From: Acinetobacter brisouii
Lineage (GTDB): Bacteria; Pseudomonadota; Gammaproteobacteria; Pseudomonadales; Moraxellaceae
NCBI RefSeq assembly: GCF_008993995.1
Contig: NZ_BKNN01000014.1
Span: 1-56,019, forward strand
Reading direction: 5' to 3'
DNA length: 56,019 nucleotides
How positions within the stretch are numbered: position 1 is the stretch's first letter; every line of letters starts with the position of its first letter. Made by a program: the position numbers and the translations under genes. The notes under the pieces are model-generated. The model was not told the DNA's origin. It saw only the letters and a program-made list of their open reading frames with translations, and ran no database searches. Of this stretch, positions 38,263-48,274 are shown in pieces.

Positions 38263-38296
38263 GGCACAATCATGTTATATGGTTGTGCCTTTTTTA
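38263..38296 (+). terminator. Terminator after ttcA
   Basis: GGCACAA / TTGTGCC stem with a 13-base loop and T7 tail, 27 bases past the stop codon. Confidence 0.85.
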
Positions 38297-38441
38297 TACT
38301 TTCTTACGATTTCTGTGTGATTTATCCCACCAGTTTATAAAAAAACCGCTTTTTTCGATAAGATCATGTTATAACAAGGCAGAACAGACTTGTGCAAAAA
38401 ATGCATATAGATCTAAGGATAAACAAATTAGAGGAATAACT

Positions 38442-38825
38442 ATGCCTGCTTTTCTATCAGAAGATTGGTTTTCTACAGTTGAACAGCTCACTGCTCAAGC
38501 AGGAGACTTGAATTTGCCGCCAGCATTAAAGAATTTAGCCATTAATTTTGTCGTCAATAATACCAGTGGAAATACTGAGCTTTCTCTTGATGGTGGGAAA
38601 ATTCAAAAAGGGCTTGCGGATAATGCAAAAACCACATTAAACCTAGATGAAGATACTTTACGCAAAGTTTTCCTTGAGTTTGATCTAACCGCAGCAATGC
38701 AAGCATTTATGACAGGCAAAATAAAAGTTCAGGGCGACATGTCTCAACTTATGGCATTGCAAACAGCACGCCCTAGCCAAGAACAAAAAACGCTCTATAA
38801 AGAAATTCTGCAACATACTGCTTAA
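38442..38825 (+). CDS. SCP2 sterol-binding domain protein
   Basis: A 127-residue single-domain SCP2 protein. Residues about 40-110 show the lipid-transfer pattern (LSLDGGKIQKGLADNAKTTLNLDEDTL, then FMTGKIKVQGDMSQLMAL), with the GKIKVxGD motif clear. It has no signal peptide, so it is probably a cytoplasmic acyl or sterol-like lipid carrier. GAGGAATAAC precedes ATG 38442; the longer ORF reaching back to 38283 overlaps the ttcA terminator and is not used. Confidence 0.9.
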   Translation: MPAFLSEDWFSTVEQLTAQAGDLNLPPALKNLAINFVVNNTSGNTELSLDGGKIQKGLADNAKTTLNLDEDTLRKVFLEFDLTAAMQAFMTGKIKVQGDMSQLMALQTARPSQEQKTLYKEILQHTA

Positions 38826-38843
38826 TTTGAGTGTATTGAATGC

Positions 38844-38873
38844 AAAAAGGAAGTTATTTAACTTCCTTTTTTT
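38844..38873. terminator. Bidirectional terminator between the SCP2 and mltF-like genes
   Basis: Perfect stem AAAAAGGAAGTT / AACTTCCTTTTT with an ATTT loop, T run on both strands. Confidence 0.92.
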
Positions 38874-38878
38874 ATTTC

Positions 38879-39994
38879 CTAAACCTCTATACGCTGCTGC
38901 ATCTGAATATGCTCCAAATAAGCACGAATACGCGTGACATACTGTAAAGCTTGACGATAGCGTGAATTACTCATTTGATGCTGCTGTAAATAAGCATATA
39001 TATTCAGCCAGCTATTTGGGTCTTCACCTTGCTGCTGAAGTTGTTTTTGAATCACAGCGACTGCACCTGGCCCCATATTATAGGCGACCAAGGCATACCA
39101 GTGACGATCAGGATTTGGAATATAATCATACTTTGTCAAAAGCAAATCGTAATATTTTGCTCCACCCTGAATACTTTGCTCAGGATCAACACGGTCTTCA
39201 ATACCCATTGCCTTAGCTGTTTCATTGGTCAGCATCATTAAACCACGGACACCCGTGGGTGAAATAGAATCAGGTTTTAAATAAGATTCCTGATATCCCA
39301 TCGCAGCCAGCATATGCCAATTGAGATTATACTGTTGCGCTGCTCGCTCAAAACTGGCACGATAAATCGGCATACGCTGTTGCAAATCACGTTCAATCGT
39401 ATCCCAAGATTCTTCTTTCACAACATGATGATTATAAAATGAGGCAAGATGCCCAAGTAAACCATTGTTCTTTGACTGACAAATAAATCCGCTTGCCGTT
39501 TGAGTTAAACGGTCTTCAGCATCCTTAAATACTAAATTTAATGCAGTATCTAAACCATTTTGTTGTAGGACATTAAAATCCCCACAACTTGCAGAAAAAG
39601 ACATTAAGTTCTTTTTCTCAACACTGGTAAAATCTGCATTGGTTAATGCCAAATTGGCTTTACCTTTGGCGACCCATTTCAAGGCAGTGGCATTACTATC
39701 AACAATTTTAAACTCGAGTTGAACATTTAAACTCTGTGCATAATTGCGCATGAGATCATAGCCAAAGCCATGTAAATATTGTCCATCATTGAAAACTGTT
39801 GTTGGACTTTGAACAGTTACAACTGTCAATGTATTACGACTCACAACCTGAGCGTATTGATTATTGGCTTTACTGGCATTAATCGCATGTAATGGCAGCA
39901 TAGCTAACCCAAATGCAAGGGCTTTTGTTGGCAAGGATATTTTTAGATTGTTTAGGCGAAAACGCCTCCTATCTGCCAATGTTTGATTATACAT
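38879..39994 (-). CDS. MltF-like lytic transglycosylase with solute-binding-like N-domain
   Basis: A 371-residue envelope protein. After an N-terminal hydrophobic signal (LALAFGLAMLPL), residues about 50-180 resemble a family 3 solute-binding domain (TLTVVTVQSPTT, GFGYDLMRNYAQSLNVQ). A C-terminal SLT domain holds the catalytic glutamate in YQESYLKPDSISPTGVRGLM and AYNMGPGAV. This order matches MltF, but the protein is much shorter than E. coli MltF (518 aa), with a trimmed sensing domain. GGAG six bases before the ATG supports the start. Confidence 0.82.
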   Translation of the reverse strand: MYNQTLADRRRFRLNNLKISLPTKALAFGLAMLPLHAINASKANNQYAQVVSRNTLTVVTVQSPTTVFNDGQYLHGFGYDLMRNYAQSLNVQLEFKIVDSNATALKWVAKGKANLALTNADFTSVEKKNLMSFSASCGDFNVLQQNGLDTALNLVFKDAEDRLTQTASGFICQSKNNGLLGHLASFYNHHVVKEESWDTIERDLQQRMPIYRASFERAAQQYNLNWHMLAAMGYQESYLKPDSISPTGVRGLMMLTNETAKAMGIEDRVDPEQSIQGGAKYYDLLLTKYDYIPNPDRHWYALVAYNMGPGAVAVIQKQLQQQGEDPNSWLNIYAYLQQHQMSNSRYRQALQYVTRIRAYLEHIQMQQRIEV

Positions 39995-40366
39995 GGTGAC
40001 TCCACGACAGAGAATTAACTACCCAATGAAATCGAGCATGACCCAAATTTCAATTAGTTGATCAACGTATGTTTAGGGGGCAGTCATGACATCATTTAAA
40101 AAAATGACATAAATGGAAGAAACTAAGTCATATTAAAATCAACAACCTAGACGAAAAAATAACCAAAAATAAATAAGAGTTGCGCATAATATAGACATAG
40201 AAATTAAAAGTCAAACTTTTACGTGTAGAAAATCACAGCGCAGATAATCATCCTCCATCAAAATTGATGCTCAATGTTATATCAAATAAAGATGATTTAA
40301 ATCAGGACAAAGTGATGTCATCTGTAACTTTTAACAATATTTTAGATATCATTTAATTTATATTTA
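39995..40366. other. Intergenic region between greB and the mltF-like gene
   Basis: 372 AT-rich bases on the path of minus-strand transcription. I see no ORF, RNA hairpin or clear terminator. It must hold the promoter of the mltF-like gene. Confidence 0.5.
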
Positions 40367-40834
40367 TCAATATTTTATTTTTATGATATACCAATTGTTA
40401 ACACCATTTGGTGTATGTACCTGTACCTCATCATCAACCGCTTTTCCAAGGCAGGCTTTAGCAATTGGCGCTTGCAAAGAAATATAATCTTTATTGCCAT
40501 AAATTTCTTCATCCCCCACGATACGAAATTGAGCGATTTCCTGTTCATCATTCTCTAATTCAACCCATGCACCAAAATATACTTTACCCTGCTGCTGCGG
40601 ATGATATTCAACCTTTTGTGCGACTTCAAACAGCTTAGTCAAATGGCGAATTCTACGATCAATTTCACGTAATTTTCGCTTATTATAATGGTAATCAGCA
40701 TTTTCAGACCGATCGCCTAAACTGGCTGCCCAAGACACAATCTTGGTGATCTCAGGTCGCTCGATTCGTACCAAATGATTTAATTCATCTTGTAAACGTT
40801 GATACCCTTCTGCTGTCAATAATTTACGCTGCAT
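40367..40834 (-). CDS. greB: Transcription elongation factor GreB-type
   Basis: A 155-residue GreA/GreB family protein that rescues backtracked RNA polymerase by stimulating transcript cleavage. The N-terminal coiled coil contains LSRVE-equivalent LVRIERPEI and the acidic tip ENADYHYNKRKLREIDRRI. The C-terminal FKBP-like domain has VYFGAWVELEN and SLQAPIAKACLGKAV. The YHYNKRKLREID pattern favours GreB. ATG 40834 is used instead of the preceding TTG. Confidence 0.92.
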   Translation of the reverse strand: MQRKLLTAEGYQRLQDELNHLVRIERPEITKIVSWAASLGDRSENADYHYNKRKLREIDRRIRHLTKLFEVAQKVEYHPQQQGKVYFGAWVELENDEQEIAQFRIVGDEEIYGNKDYISLQAPIAKACLGKAVDDEVQVHTPNGVNNWYIIKIKY

Positions 40835-40998
40835 CAATTTGTGCTCAATGAAATTTTAATAATTTACGATTGCTGTATTTTAATCAGTTTAAAGCACAAA
40901 GTTAAATTACCATATATTTTAAGTCTTTTGATCTTAGTTGAGATACGCCCCATTTCGTCGCTATTTTAATCATTTAAAAATTTTAATATAAAAAAAAG

Positions 40999-41027
40999 TT
41001 GTCAAACTCAATATTTATCGATATGAT
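40999..41027 (+). promoter_or_regulatory. Promoter of tRNA-Ser
   Basis: TTGTCA (40999-41004) and TATGAT (41022-41027) with a 17-base spacer, placing the start point a few bases before the tRNA. Confidence 0.8.
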
Positions 41028-41037
41028 TACGCACATT

Positions 41038-41127
41038 GGAAGCGTGGCAGAGCGGTTTAATGCACCGGTCTTGAAAACCGACGAGGGTGTGAGTCCTCCG
41101 TGAGTTCGAATCTCACCGCTTCCGCCA
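41038..41127 (+). tRNA. tRNA-Ser(UGA)
   Basis: A 90-base class II tRNA with long variable arm. The acceptor stem GGAAGCG pairs with CGCTTCC, the anticodon loop is CTTGAAA (anticodon TGA), TTCGAAT is the T loop, and the encoded 3' end is GCCA. It reads UCA and related serine codons. Confidence 0.97.
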
Positions 41128-41132
41128 AATTC

Positions 41133-41169
41133 AAAAAAAGCTCTTATAGATAATATAAGAGCTTTTTTT
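41133..41169 (+). terminator. Terminator of tRNA-Ser
   Basis: Perfect 16-bp stem AAAAAAAGCTCTTATA / TATAAGAGCTTTTTTT with a 5-base loop. Confidence 0.92.
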
Positions 41170-41232
41170 ATGGGAAATGGAAAGTAAAAATAGATATTTA
41201 AAAATATAAATCATAAATTTTAGGCAAAAAAA

Positions 41233-41262
41233 AGCCATACTCTGTCAGTAAGGAGTATGGCC
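41233..41262 (-). terminator. Orphan minus-strand terminator (possible small RNA 3' end)
   Basis: GCCATACTC / GAGTATGGC stem with a 10-base loop, followed by T8 on the minus strand. It lies about 140 bases beyond the groL terminator, so it may end an unannotated small RNA or act as a backup terminator. Confidence 0.6.
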
Positions 41263-41402
41263 AAAATAGGAAACTACAGCAGAATTCCTATAGTTGTTAT
41301 CATAAAAATCTAAACTTAAAAATTTCTTAATTTAGATGCCCTAAAAATAAAAAACTTATTATTTTTATTTTTAAACAAATAAAATCAAGATTTTAAATAT
41401 TC

Positions 41403-41436
41403 AAAAAAAGTCCTCGCATAAAGCGAGGACTTTTTT
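41403..41436 (-). terminator. Terminator of groES-groEL
   Basis: Perfect 14-bp stem AAAAAAGTCCTCGC / GCGAGGACTTTTTT with a 5-base loop, 25 bases past the groL stop. Confidence 0.92.
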
Positions 41437-41460
41437 ATTCAGTAAGTGCAGAGATGATAA

Positions 41461-43098
<1,638 letters not shown>

Positions 43099-43151
43099 TT
43101 ATTTACTCCGAATTTTTGCTTTTTACTTGATCTGATATGAATGGTTGAAAA

Positions 43152-43442
43152 TTAGCCTTCCAAAACAGCTAAGATGTCAGACTCTTTCATGATAAGAAGT
43201 TCTTCACCGCTTACTTTTACAGTTGTACCTGCATAAGTACCGAACAAGACTTTGTCACCTACTTTTACATCTAATGCACGAACGCCATGCTCAGTCACTT
43301 GACCATTACCCACAGCAATGATTTCACCTTGAGCTGGTTTTTCTGCCGCTGAACCTGGTAACAAGATACCACCTGCAGTTTTAGTTTCTTCTTCTACACG
43401 ACGAATAACAACGCGATCATGTAACGGACGAATGTTGCTCAT
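43152..43442 (-). CDS. groS: Co-chaperonin GroES
   Basis: GroES (96 aa) forms the heptameric lid of Gro[21 protein letters not shown], the mobile loop [14 protein letters not shown], and [12 protein letters not shown] are clear. ATG 43442 gives the usual length; the ORF upstream is open but has no family match. It is the first gene of groES-groEL, preceded by a sigma-32 type promoter about 100 bases upstream. Confidence 0.97.
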   Translation of the reverse strand: MSNIRPLHDRVVIRRVEEETKTAGGILLPGSAAEKPAQGEIIAVGNGQVTEHGVRALDVKVGDKVLFGTYAGTTVKVSGEELLIMKESDILAVLEG

Positions 43443-43540
43443 ATAAAACTCCATCAGACTAAGTCTTTGTTTCAATCAAAAATGACGCTTATCGTAATTC
43501 CTTTGCGTCATTATCAATAACTGTTTGTGATGTCATTTTT

Positions 43541-43566
43541 TTGGGGATAGAAAATCAGGCTTCAAG
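43541..43566 (-). promoter_or_regulatory. Sigma-32 heat-shock promoter of groES-groEL
   Basis: On the minus strand, CTTGAA (43566-43561) and CCCCAA (43546-43541) are separated by 14 bases, a close fit to the sigma-32 consensus (CTTGAA, 13-15 bases, CCCCAT). It lies about 100 bases before the groS start. Confidence 0.8.
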
Positions 43567-43631
43567 GGGCATTTCAAAAAAAAATCCATTTTTTGCAGTT
43601 TTTTTAGGCTAAAACCCCAAATTAATGATAC

Positions 43632-44396
43632 TCAACTTGGCTGTCGAATAAATTCTCGGCTTTGCACATCAAATACATAATGTTGTAGCCCACCCTCTAT
43701 CGTCACAACATTAAAGCTATTTGGTTGACCTTTACGTAAGCGATGTGACGTTGCTGTTCCCGCATGAATCTCAAAAACAGGATGATCCAACCCAAGTTGG
43801 TAAATCCGATTAAGATCATAATAAGCCGTTTGATGTAGATGCCCATGCAATAATCCAAACAATCCTTGTTGCCCCCAAATTTCCAAAGCCATGCGTCCAA
43901 GTACGGGACAATCTTTTACAGCATGTCCATCTTCAGGCGAGGTATAAAAAGGTTGATGAACCACCACAATTTTTAATTTATGAGCAGGTGCTGAACGTAA
44001 TCTGGCATCGATCTCTTGAATTTGAGCCAATGAAATATGTCCTTTGGTATGATGGCGTCGTCGAATACTATTTACACCCAATAAGTAGAAATGCTCGGTT
44101 TCCAAAACACCTTCAAGCGCACCAAAAAATGCCTGATAACGAGCAAATGGACTAAACACCCGATTGAAAACATGATATAGCGGAATATCATGATTCCCTG
44201 GCACAACCAAATAAGGTAGATTTAACCGCTCCAAAAAATATTGACAACTCAAAAACTGAAGAAAACGAGCACGTTGAGTCAAATCCCCACTCACTGCAAT
44301 CGCTTCAATCGGATGATCACGGCAGAACTGCTGAATCGCCATAAGACATTCAGGCTTTTCTGTACCAAAATGCAAATCAGAGAGATGGAGTAGCAT
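43632..44396 (-). CDS. Metallophosphoesterase (calcineurin-like)
   Basis: A 254-residue dinuclear-metal phosphoesterase. All motif blocks are present: HLSDLHFG (D-x-H), SGDLTQRA (GDxxxx), PGNHDI (GNHD/E), VVHQPFY and HGHLHQTAYY (GHxH). It is cytoplasmic, with no signal peptide. The substrate is unknown; cyclic nucleotide or lipid-linked phosphates are possible. Its start overlaps the end of the lipid-kinase gene by 20 bases, so the two are translationally linked and may act in one pathway. Confidence 0.88.
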   Translation of the reverse strand: MLLHLSDLHFGTEKPECLMAIQQFCRDHPIEAIAVSGDLTQRARFLQFLSCQYFLERLNLPYLVVPGNHDIPLYHVFNRVFSPFARYQAFFGALEGVLETEHFYLLGVNSIRRRHHTKGHISLAQIQEIDARLRSAPAHKLKIVVVHQPFYTSPEDGHAVKDCPVLGRMALEIWGQQGLFGLLHGHLHQTAYYDLNRIYQLGLDHPVFEIHAGTATSHRLRKGQPNSFNVVTIEGGLQHYVFDVQSREFIRQPS

Positions 44397-45312
44397 CTTG
44401 AGGAACCATCACCGCCAAAGCATGGCGATTAACTGAAAAATGAAGTGGTGATTGCTCTTCAATCAATTCACCATCAAGTGCCACATGCAATTTTTTGCCT
44501 TTTCTTGCATAGACAGTGACTTGATCCGCAGCGAAGCTATAAACATCACTGGCTTTTTCAATATCACCTTTAAGGAGCTGAAATAGCAGTTTCATTAAGG
44601 TCAATTTATCACTCTTTGCAACAATGACCCCTGCAATTTTCCCAAACTGAACGACATGAGCAATTTTCAGATTCATTTCCTGTAGCTGTAAATGATTATT
44701 TCCAAAAAAAACCAATGGTGTTTTTACAGGATATTTTTCACCATCCACCACAACTTCCAACTTTAACTCACGATGTCGTCTAAGCAAAACATCTAAAGCT
44801 GAAGTGTAAGCATGTAAAGGAAAGCGTCCAAATAAGCGATTATAGTATTCTCTCTTTTCAATAAATAAGGGATACAACCCTAAACTTGCATTGTTCAAAT
44901 AAATATGATTATTCAATTGTGCAACATGAATTTTTTTAACTTCTCCTTGTACAACCACACGTGCAGCTTCAAGCAAATCCAAAGGAATATTTAACACCCT
45001 AGCTACATAATTAAATGTACCTAAAGGCAATATTCCCATACAAATATTGGTATGCAGCAAATGACTGGCAACCGCATTTAGTGTTCCATCACCACCTGCC
45101 GCAACCACAACTCCTGCAGCATCTGCATTTTGGTGGCGTATCAGAACTTGTTGCATCAACTGATCAAGTGAAACTTGTGAATTCAGTTCAAATACCTGAA
45201 TTTCAAAATCATATCCTGTAAATATCGTCATGATTTCTTCATAGACACGATCATTCTGAGTTGCATGAAAACCTGATTTTTGATTGTAAATAATTGAAAG
45301 CGGTTTAAGCAT
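44377..45312 (-). CDS. Diacylglycerol kinase family lipid kinase
   Basis: A 311-residue member of the DAGK catalytic-domain family (YegS/LCB5 type). The nucleotide-binding motif AAGGDGTLNAVASHL is at about residues 65-79. The N-terminal IIYNQKSG and later ILPLGTFNYVARVL are family signatures, and GELIEEQSPL in the C-terminal beta domain is typical. It phosphorylates a lipid such as diacylglycerol or phosphatidylglycerol at the membrane. It is co-transcribed with the phosphoesterase through a 20-base overlap. Confidence 0.9.
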   Translation of the reverse strand: MLKPLSIIYNQKSGFHATQNDRVYEEIMTIFTGYDFEIQVFELNSQVSLDQLMQQVLIRHQNADAAGVVVAAGGDGTLNAVASHLLHTNICMGILPLGTFNYVARVLNIPLDLLEAARVVVQGEVKKIHVAQLNNHIYLNNASLGLYPLFIEKREYYNRLFGRFPLHAYTSALDVLLRRHRELKLEVVVDGEKYPVKTPLVFFGNNHLQLQEMNLKIAHVVQFGKIAGVIVAKSDKLTLMKLLFQLLKGDIEKASDVYSFAADQVTVYARKGKKLHVALDGELIEEQSPLHFSVNRHALAVMVPQDATPSL

Positions 45313-45720
45313 GATATCGTCATTAGGGCACTGATAACTTTAACCTTTATTGTGTAGATTCCATTTTTGATAAATAGTGTATTTGTGTAAAAAAACTACA
45401 CAAACTTTTGCAATTTTTTCAGGCCTTTATCATCAATGCGCAATCAATAAGTATTTAATTTAAATATACATTTGCGAAATAAATGATTTTATTCTCATAA
45501 TTTATCTATTAAATAGTAGTATTTTTAAAACATAAATCATTAATTATTATTGAATTTTATACCATTAAACACACAAATAGTCAGTAAGATCAGTTTTTAG
45601 GCATCTTAAAATCTAACGACTTTTATGGTTTAATACGCCCACTTTTTTGACACACTCGTGATCAAGGGTTGATCACACCTTTATGTGTGTTTTGTTTTTT
45701 TGTATCTCAAAGGCATCAAC
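45313..45720. other. AT-rich divergent intergenic region upstream of pckG
   Basis: 408 bases. It contains an 8-bp inverted repeat TTTGTGTA / TACACAAA (45382-45404) nearer the lipid-kinase gene and a pair of overlapping hairpins just before pckG. No ORF seen. Confidence 0.55.
45658..45705 (+). promoter_or_regulatory. Overlapping hairpins in the pckG leader
   Basis: A perfect inverted repeat GTGATCAA-GGG-TTGATCAC (45658-45676) shares its last three bases with a second hairpin CACAC / GTGTG (45674-45689), which is followed by a T-rich tract. The two could be alternatives, as in an attenuator, or the first could be a repressor site. The second stem is only 5 bp. Confidence 0.4.
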
Positions 45721-47571
45721 ATGACCCAAGTGAATGCACCAGAATTCGTTCGTCACCCTAAGCTTATTGCATGGGTGGAAGAAATTGCTAAATTAACCAA
45801 ACCAGCAAAAATCGAATGGTGTGACGGTAGCGAAGAAGAGTATCAACGTCTTATCGACTTGATGATTGCTAACGGCACCATGCAAAAGCTGAATGAAGAA
45901 AAACACCCTGGTTCTTATTTGGCGAATTCTGACCCTTCTGACGTTGCTCGTGTTGAAGATCGTACTTATATCTGCTCTGCACAAAAAGATGATGCTGGCG
46001 CAACCAACAACTGGGAAGACCCAGCGGTTATGCGCGAAAAATTAAATGGTTTGTTCGACGGTGCTATGCAAGGACGCACCATGTATGTGGTTCCTTTTTC
46101 AATGGGTCCACTAGGAAGCCACATCGCCCACATCGGTATCGAACTGACTGATTCTCCTTACGTTGCTGTGAGCATGAGCAAAATGGCGCGTATGGGTAAA
46201 GCAGTATATGACGTTTTAGGTACAGACGGCGAATACGTTCCATGTGTTCACACTGTTGGCGCACCGCTTGCTGAAGGTCAAAAAGACGTTGTTTGGCCAT
46301 GTAACAAAGAAAAATATATCGTTCATTACCCAGAAACTCGTGAAATCTGGTCTTTCGGTTCTGGTTACGGCGGTAACGCATTGTTAGGTAAAAAATGCCT
46401 AGCATTACGTATTGCATCTGTAATGGGTCGTGAGCAAGGCTGGTTAGCTGAACACATGTTGATTTTGGGTATCACCAACCCAGAAGGCGAAAAACACTAC
46501 GTTGCAGCAGCATTCCCTTCAGCTTGTGGTAAAACCAACTTTGCAATGTTGATTCCACCAGCAGGTTACGAAGGCTGGAAAATTGAAACTGTTGGTGATG
46601 ACATCGCTTGGATCAAACCAGGTGAAGATGGTCGTCTATACGCGATCAACCCTGAAGCTGGTTTCTTCGGTGTTGCTCCAGGCACAAATACCAAGACCAA
46701 TCCAAACTGTATGGCAACCATGCATAAAGATGTTATTTATACCAACGTTGCTGTCACTGAAGATGGTCAAGTTTGGTGGGAAGGTCTTTCTAAAGAAGTT
46801 CCAGAAAACCTGACTAACTGGAAAGGTCAGCCACACGTTGCAGGCGAAAAAGCAGCGCATCCAAACGCGCGTTTCACTGTAGCAGCAAGTCAATGTCCAT
46901 CAATTGATGCTGACTGGGAAAACCCAGCAGGCGTACCAATTTCAGCGTTTATCTTTGGTGGTCGTCGTGCTGACACTGTACCATTGATTTCTGAAGCATT
47001 TGACTGGGTTGATGGTGTTTATAAAGCTGCAACAATGGGCTCAGAAACCACTGCTGCTGCAGTGGGTCAGCAAGGTGTTGTACGTCGTGACCCATTTGCT
47101 ATGCTACCTTTCATAGGTTATAACATGGCAGACTACTTCAGTCACTGGTTAGAACTAGGTGAAGATGTTGCAGCAAAAGCGCAAGCTGCAGGCAACAAAT
47201 TACCAAAAATCTTCAATGTAAACTGGTTCCGTCGTGACGAAAATGGCAACTTCGTATGGCCTGGTTTTGGTCAAAACATGCGTGTGCTTGAGTGGATCAT
47301 CAACCGTTGTGAAAACCGCGCAAATGCCGTTGAAACTCCAATCGGTTTCGTTCCAACTTACGATGACTTGAACTGGACAGGGACTGATTTCTCTAAAGCT
47401 GACTTTGATAAAGTTACTTCTCAAAGCCAAGCACAATGGATCAAAGAAATTGAAAGCCACACCGAGTTATTCAACAAACTGGGGGAGCGTTTACCACAAG
47501 CATTAAAAGCTCGTCAAGCAGAGTTACTTGCAGCTGTAAAATCAACTGAAGCTGAAAACGTAAATGCTTAA
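45721..47571 (+). CDS. pckG: Phosphoenolpyruvate carboxykinase (GTP)
   Basis: PckG (616 aa) converts oxaloacetate and GTP to phosphoenolpyruvate, the entry step of gluconeogenesis from organic acids. The P-loop with its reactive cysteine is [15 protein letters not shown] (residues about 263-277). The [15 protein letters not shown] stretch and the GTP-type sequence [11 protein letters not shown] (catalytic Arg region) identify the GTP class. MTQVNAPEF at 45721 is preferred over the longer ORF; AAAGGCATCAAC precedes it. A strong terminator follows. Confidence 0.97.
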   Translation: MTQVNAPEFVRHPKLIAWVEEIAKLTKPAKIEWCDGSEEEYQRLIDLMIANGTMQKLNEEKHPGSYLANSDPSDVARVEDRTYICSAQKDDAGATNNWEDPAVMREKLNGLFDGAMQGRTMYVVPFSMGPLGSHIAHIGIELTDSPYVAVSMSKMARMGKAVYDVLGTDGEYVPCVHTVGAPLAEGQKDVVWPCNKEKYIVHYPETREIWSFGSGYGGNALLGKKCLALRIASVMGREQGWLAEHMLILGITNPEGEKHYVAAAFPSACGKTNFAMLIPPAGYEGWKIETVGDDIAWIKPGEDGRLYAINPEAGFFGVAPGTNTKTNPNCMATMHKDVIYTNVAVTEDGQVWWEGLSKEVPENLTNWKGQPHVAGEKAAHPNARFTVAASQCPSIDADWENPAGVPISAFIFGGRRADTVPLISEAFDWVDGVYKAATMGSETTAAAVGQQGVVRRDPFAMLPFIGYNMADYFSHWLELGEDVAAKAQAAGNKLPKIFNVNWFRRDENGNFVWPGFGQNMRVLEWIINRCENRANAVETPIGFVPTYDDLNWTGTDFSKADFDKVTSQSQAQWIKEIESHTELFNKLGERLPQALKARQAELLAAVKSTEAENVNA

Positions 47572-47581
47572 ATAATCAAAT

Positions 47582-47613
47582 AAAAAAAGACCACGCCAAT
47601 GTGGTCTTTTTTT
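47582..47613 (+). terminator. Terminator after pckG
   Basis: Perfect 13-bp stem AAAAAAAGACCAC / GTGGTCTTTTTTT with a 6-base loop. Confidence 0.93.
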
Positions 47614-47670
47614 AACTCAAACAACATTTTACTTTTTTATAAATACAAATATGAATAAATTATTTTATAA

Positions 47671-47808
47671 GGGCGTATCCTCATTTCATTTTATGAGGCA
47701 AATTAGCTCTTATTTTAGTCAACAAACAATTATATTGTTTACTAAATAATCAAATTCAGGCATAAACATACTCATTTTTGAGCTATTTCTTCAAATGAGG
47801 ACAAGCCC
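47671..47808. mobile_element. MITE-like element with inverted ends
   Basis: The left end GGGCGTATCCTCATTT (47671-47686) and the inverted right end GGGCTTGTCCTCATTT (47808 back to 47793) match at 14 of 16 positions. They enclose only about 106 bases without a transposase. This is the form of a miniature inverted-repeat element or an internally deleted insertion sequence. The bases flanking the ends give no clear target duplication, so it is probably old. The parent element cannot be named from sequence alone. Confidence 0.55.
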
Positions 47809-47894
47809 TAGCAATCGTAACACTCCTAAATGCAAATATTACACATGCTGAAAACATTCTAATTCCAGCACAAACATCACCTATACCGCTCAAT

Positions 47895-48197
47895 ATGAGC
47901 AATCAACCACAACGACTGTGTTTAGTTACAGGAACACCTTCAGGTAATTTACAATACAAAGTCATCAAAAAGATTAAGTTTGGTAAAGGTACTTATGGCA
48001 GTGTGACCGACCTATACCCCCGTTTACATCAAACTGCCGAAAAATATCATGCCGATGCCGTGATTCACTATCGAGCAAGCCAACGTTTTGGTTTTTGGCC
48101 TTGGCGCTTCGTCCGTCCTGTGATCTCTGGAACAGCAATCCAATGGCAATCACCATCCGCGAACAATTGTCGACTCGCAGGTGGTCAGGAACTTTAA
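47895..48197 (+). CDS. Conserved hypothetical protein
   Basis: A 100-residue cytoplasmic-looking protein with no signal or membrane segment. The core (AEKYHADAVIHYRASQRFGF, then WPWRFVRPVISGTAIQW) reads as an alternating alpha/beta fold reminiscent of YbjQ-like heavy-metal-binding-fold domains. This likeness is weak and I do not assign a family. No good RBS is visible before the ATG. Convergent with the transporter gene, with a shared terminator. Confidence 0.6.
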   Translation: MSNQPQRLCLVTGTPSGNLQYKVIKKIKFGKGTYGSVTDLYPRLHQTAEKYHADAVIHYRASQRFGFWPWRFVRPVISGTAIQWQSPSANNCRLAGGQEL

Positions 48198-48223
48198 TTA
48201 CAGATCTTGACTGTGATTGAGAT

Positions 48224-48258
48224 AAAAATCCCATCGGATATATCCGACTGGCTTTTTT
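48224..48258. terminator. Terminator between the hypothetical and transporter genes
   Basis: TCGGATATATCCGA palindrome extended by imperfect pairing, with an A5 run on the left and T6 on the right. Confidence 0.7.
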
Positions 48259-48274
48259 CGATTTCATCTATTCG

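Larger units (their letters stand above)
41128..41460. other. AT-rich gap between tRNA-Ser and groL with three hairpins
   Basis: Besides the tRNA terminator (41133-41169) and the groL terminator (41403-41436), it holds an extra minus-strand terminator-like hairpin (41233-41262) with no gene upstream of it other than groL. Confidence 0.6.
47572..47894. other. Gap after pckG holding a terminator and a MITE-like element
   Basis: 323 bases. It includes the pckG terminator (47582-47613) and a small element bounded by inverted repeats (47671-47808). Confidence 0.6.

Noticed and set aside
45382-45404. TTTGTGTA / TACACAAA repeat upstream of the lipid kinase gene
   Set aside because: Eight bp in very AT-rich DNA could arise by chance; noted in the gap description only.
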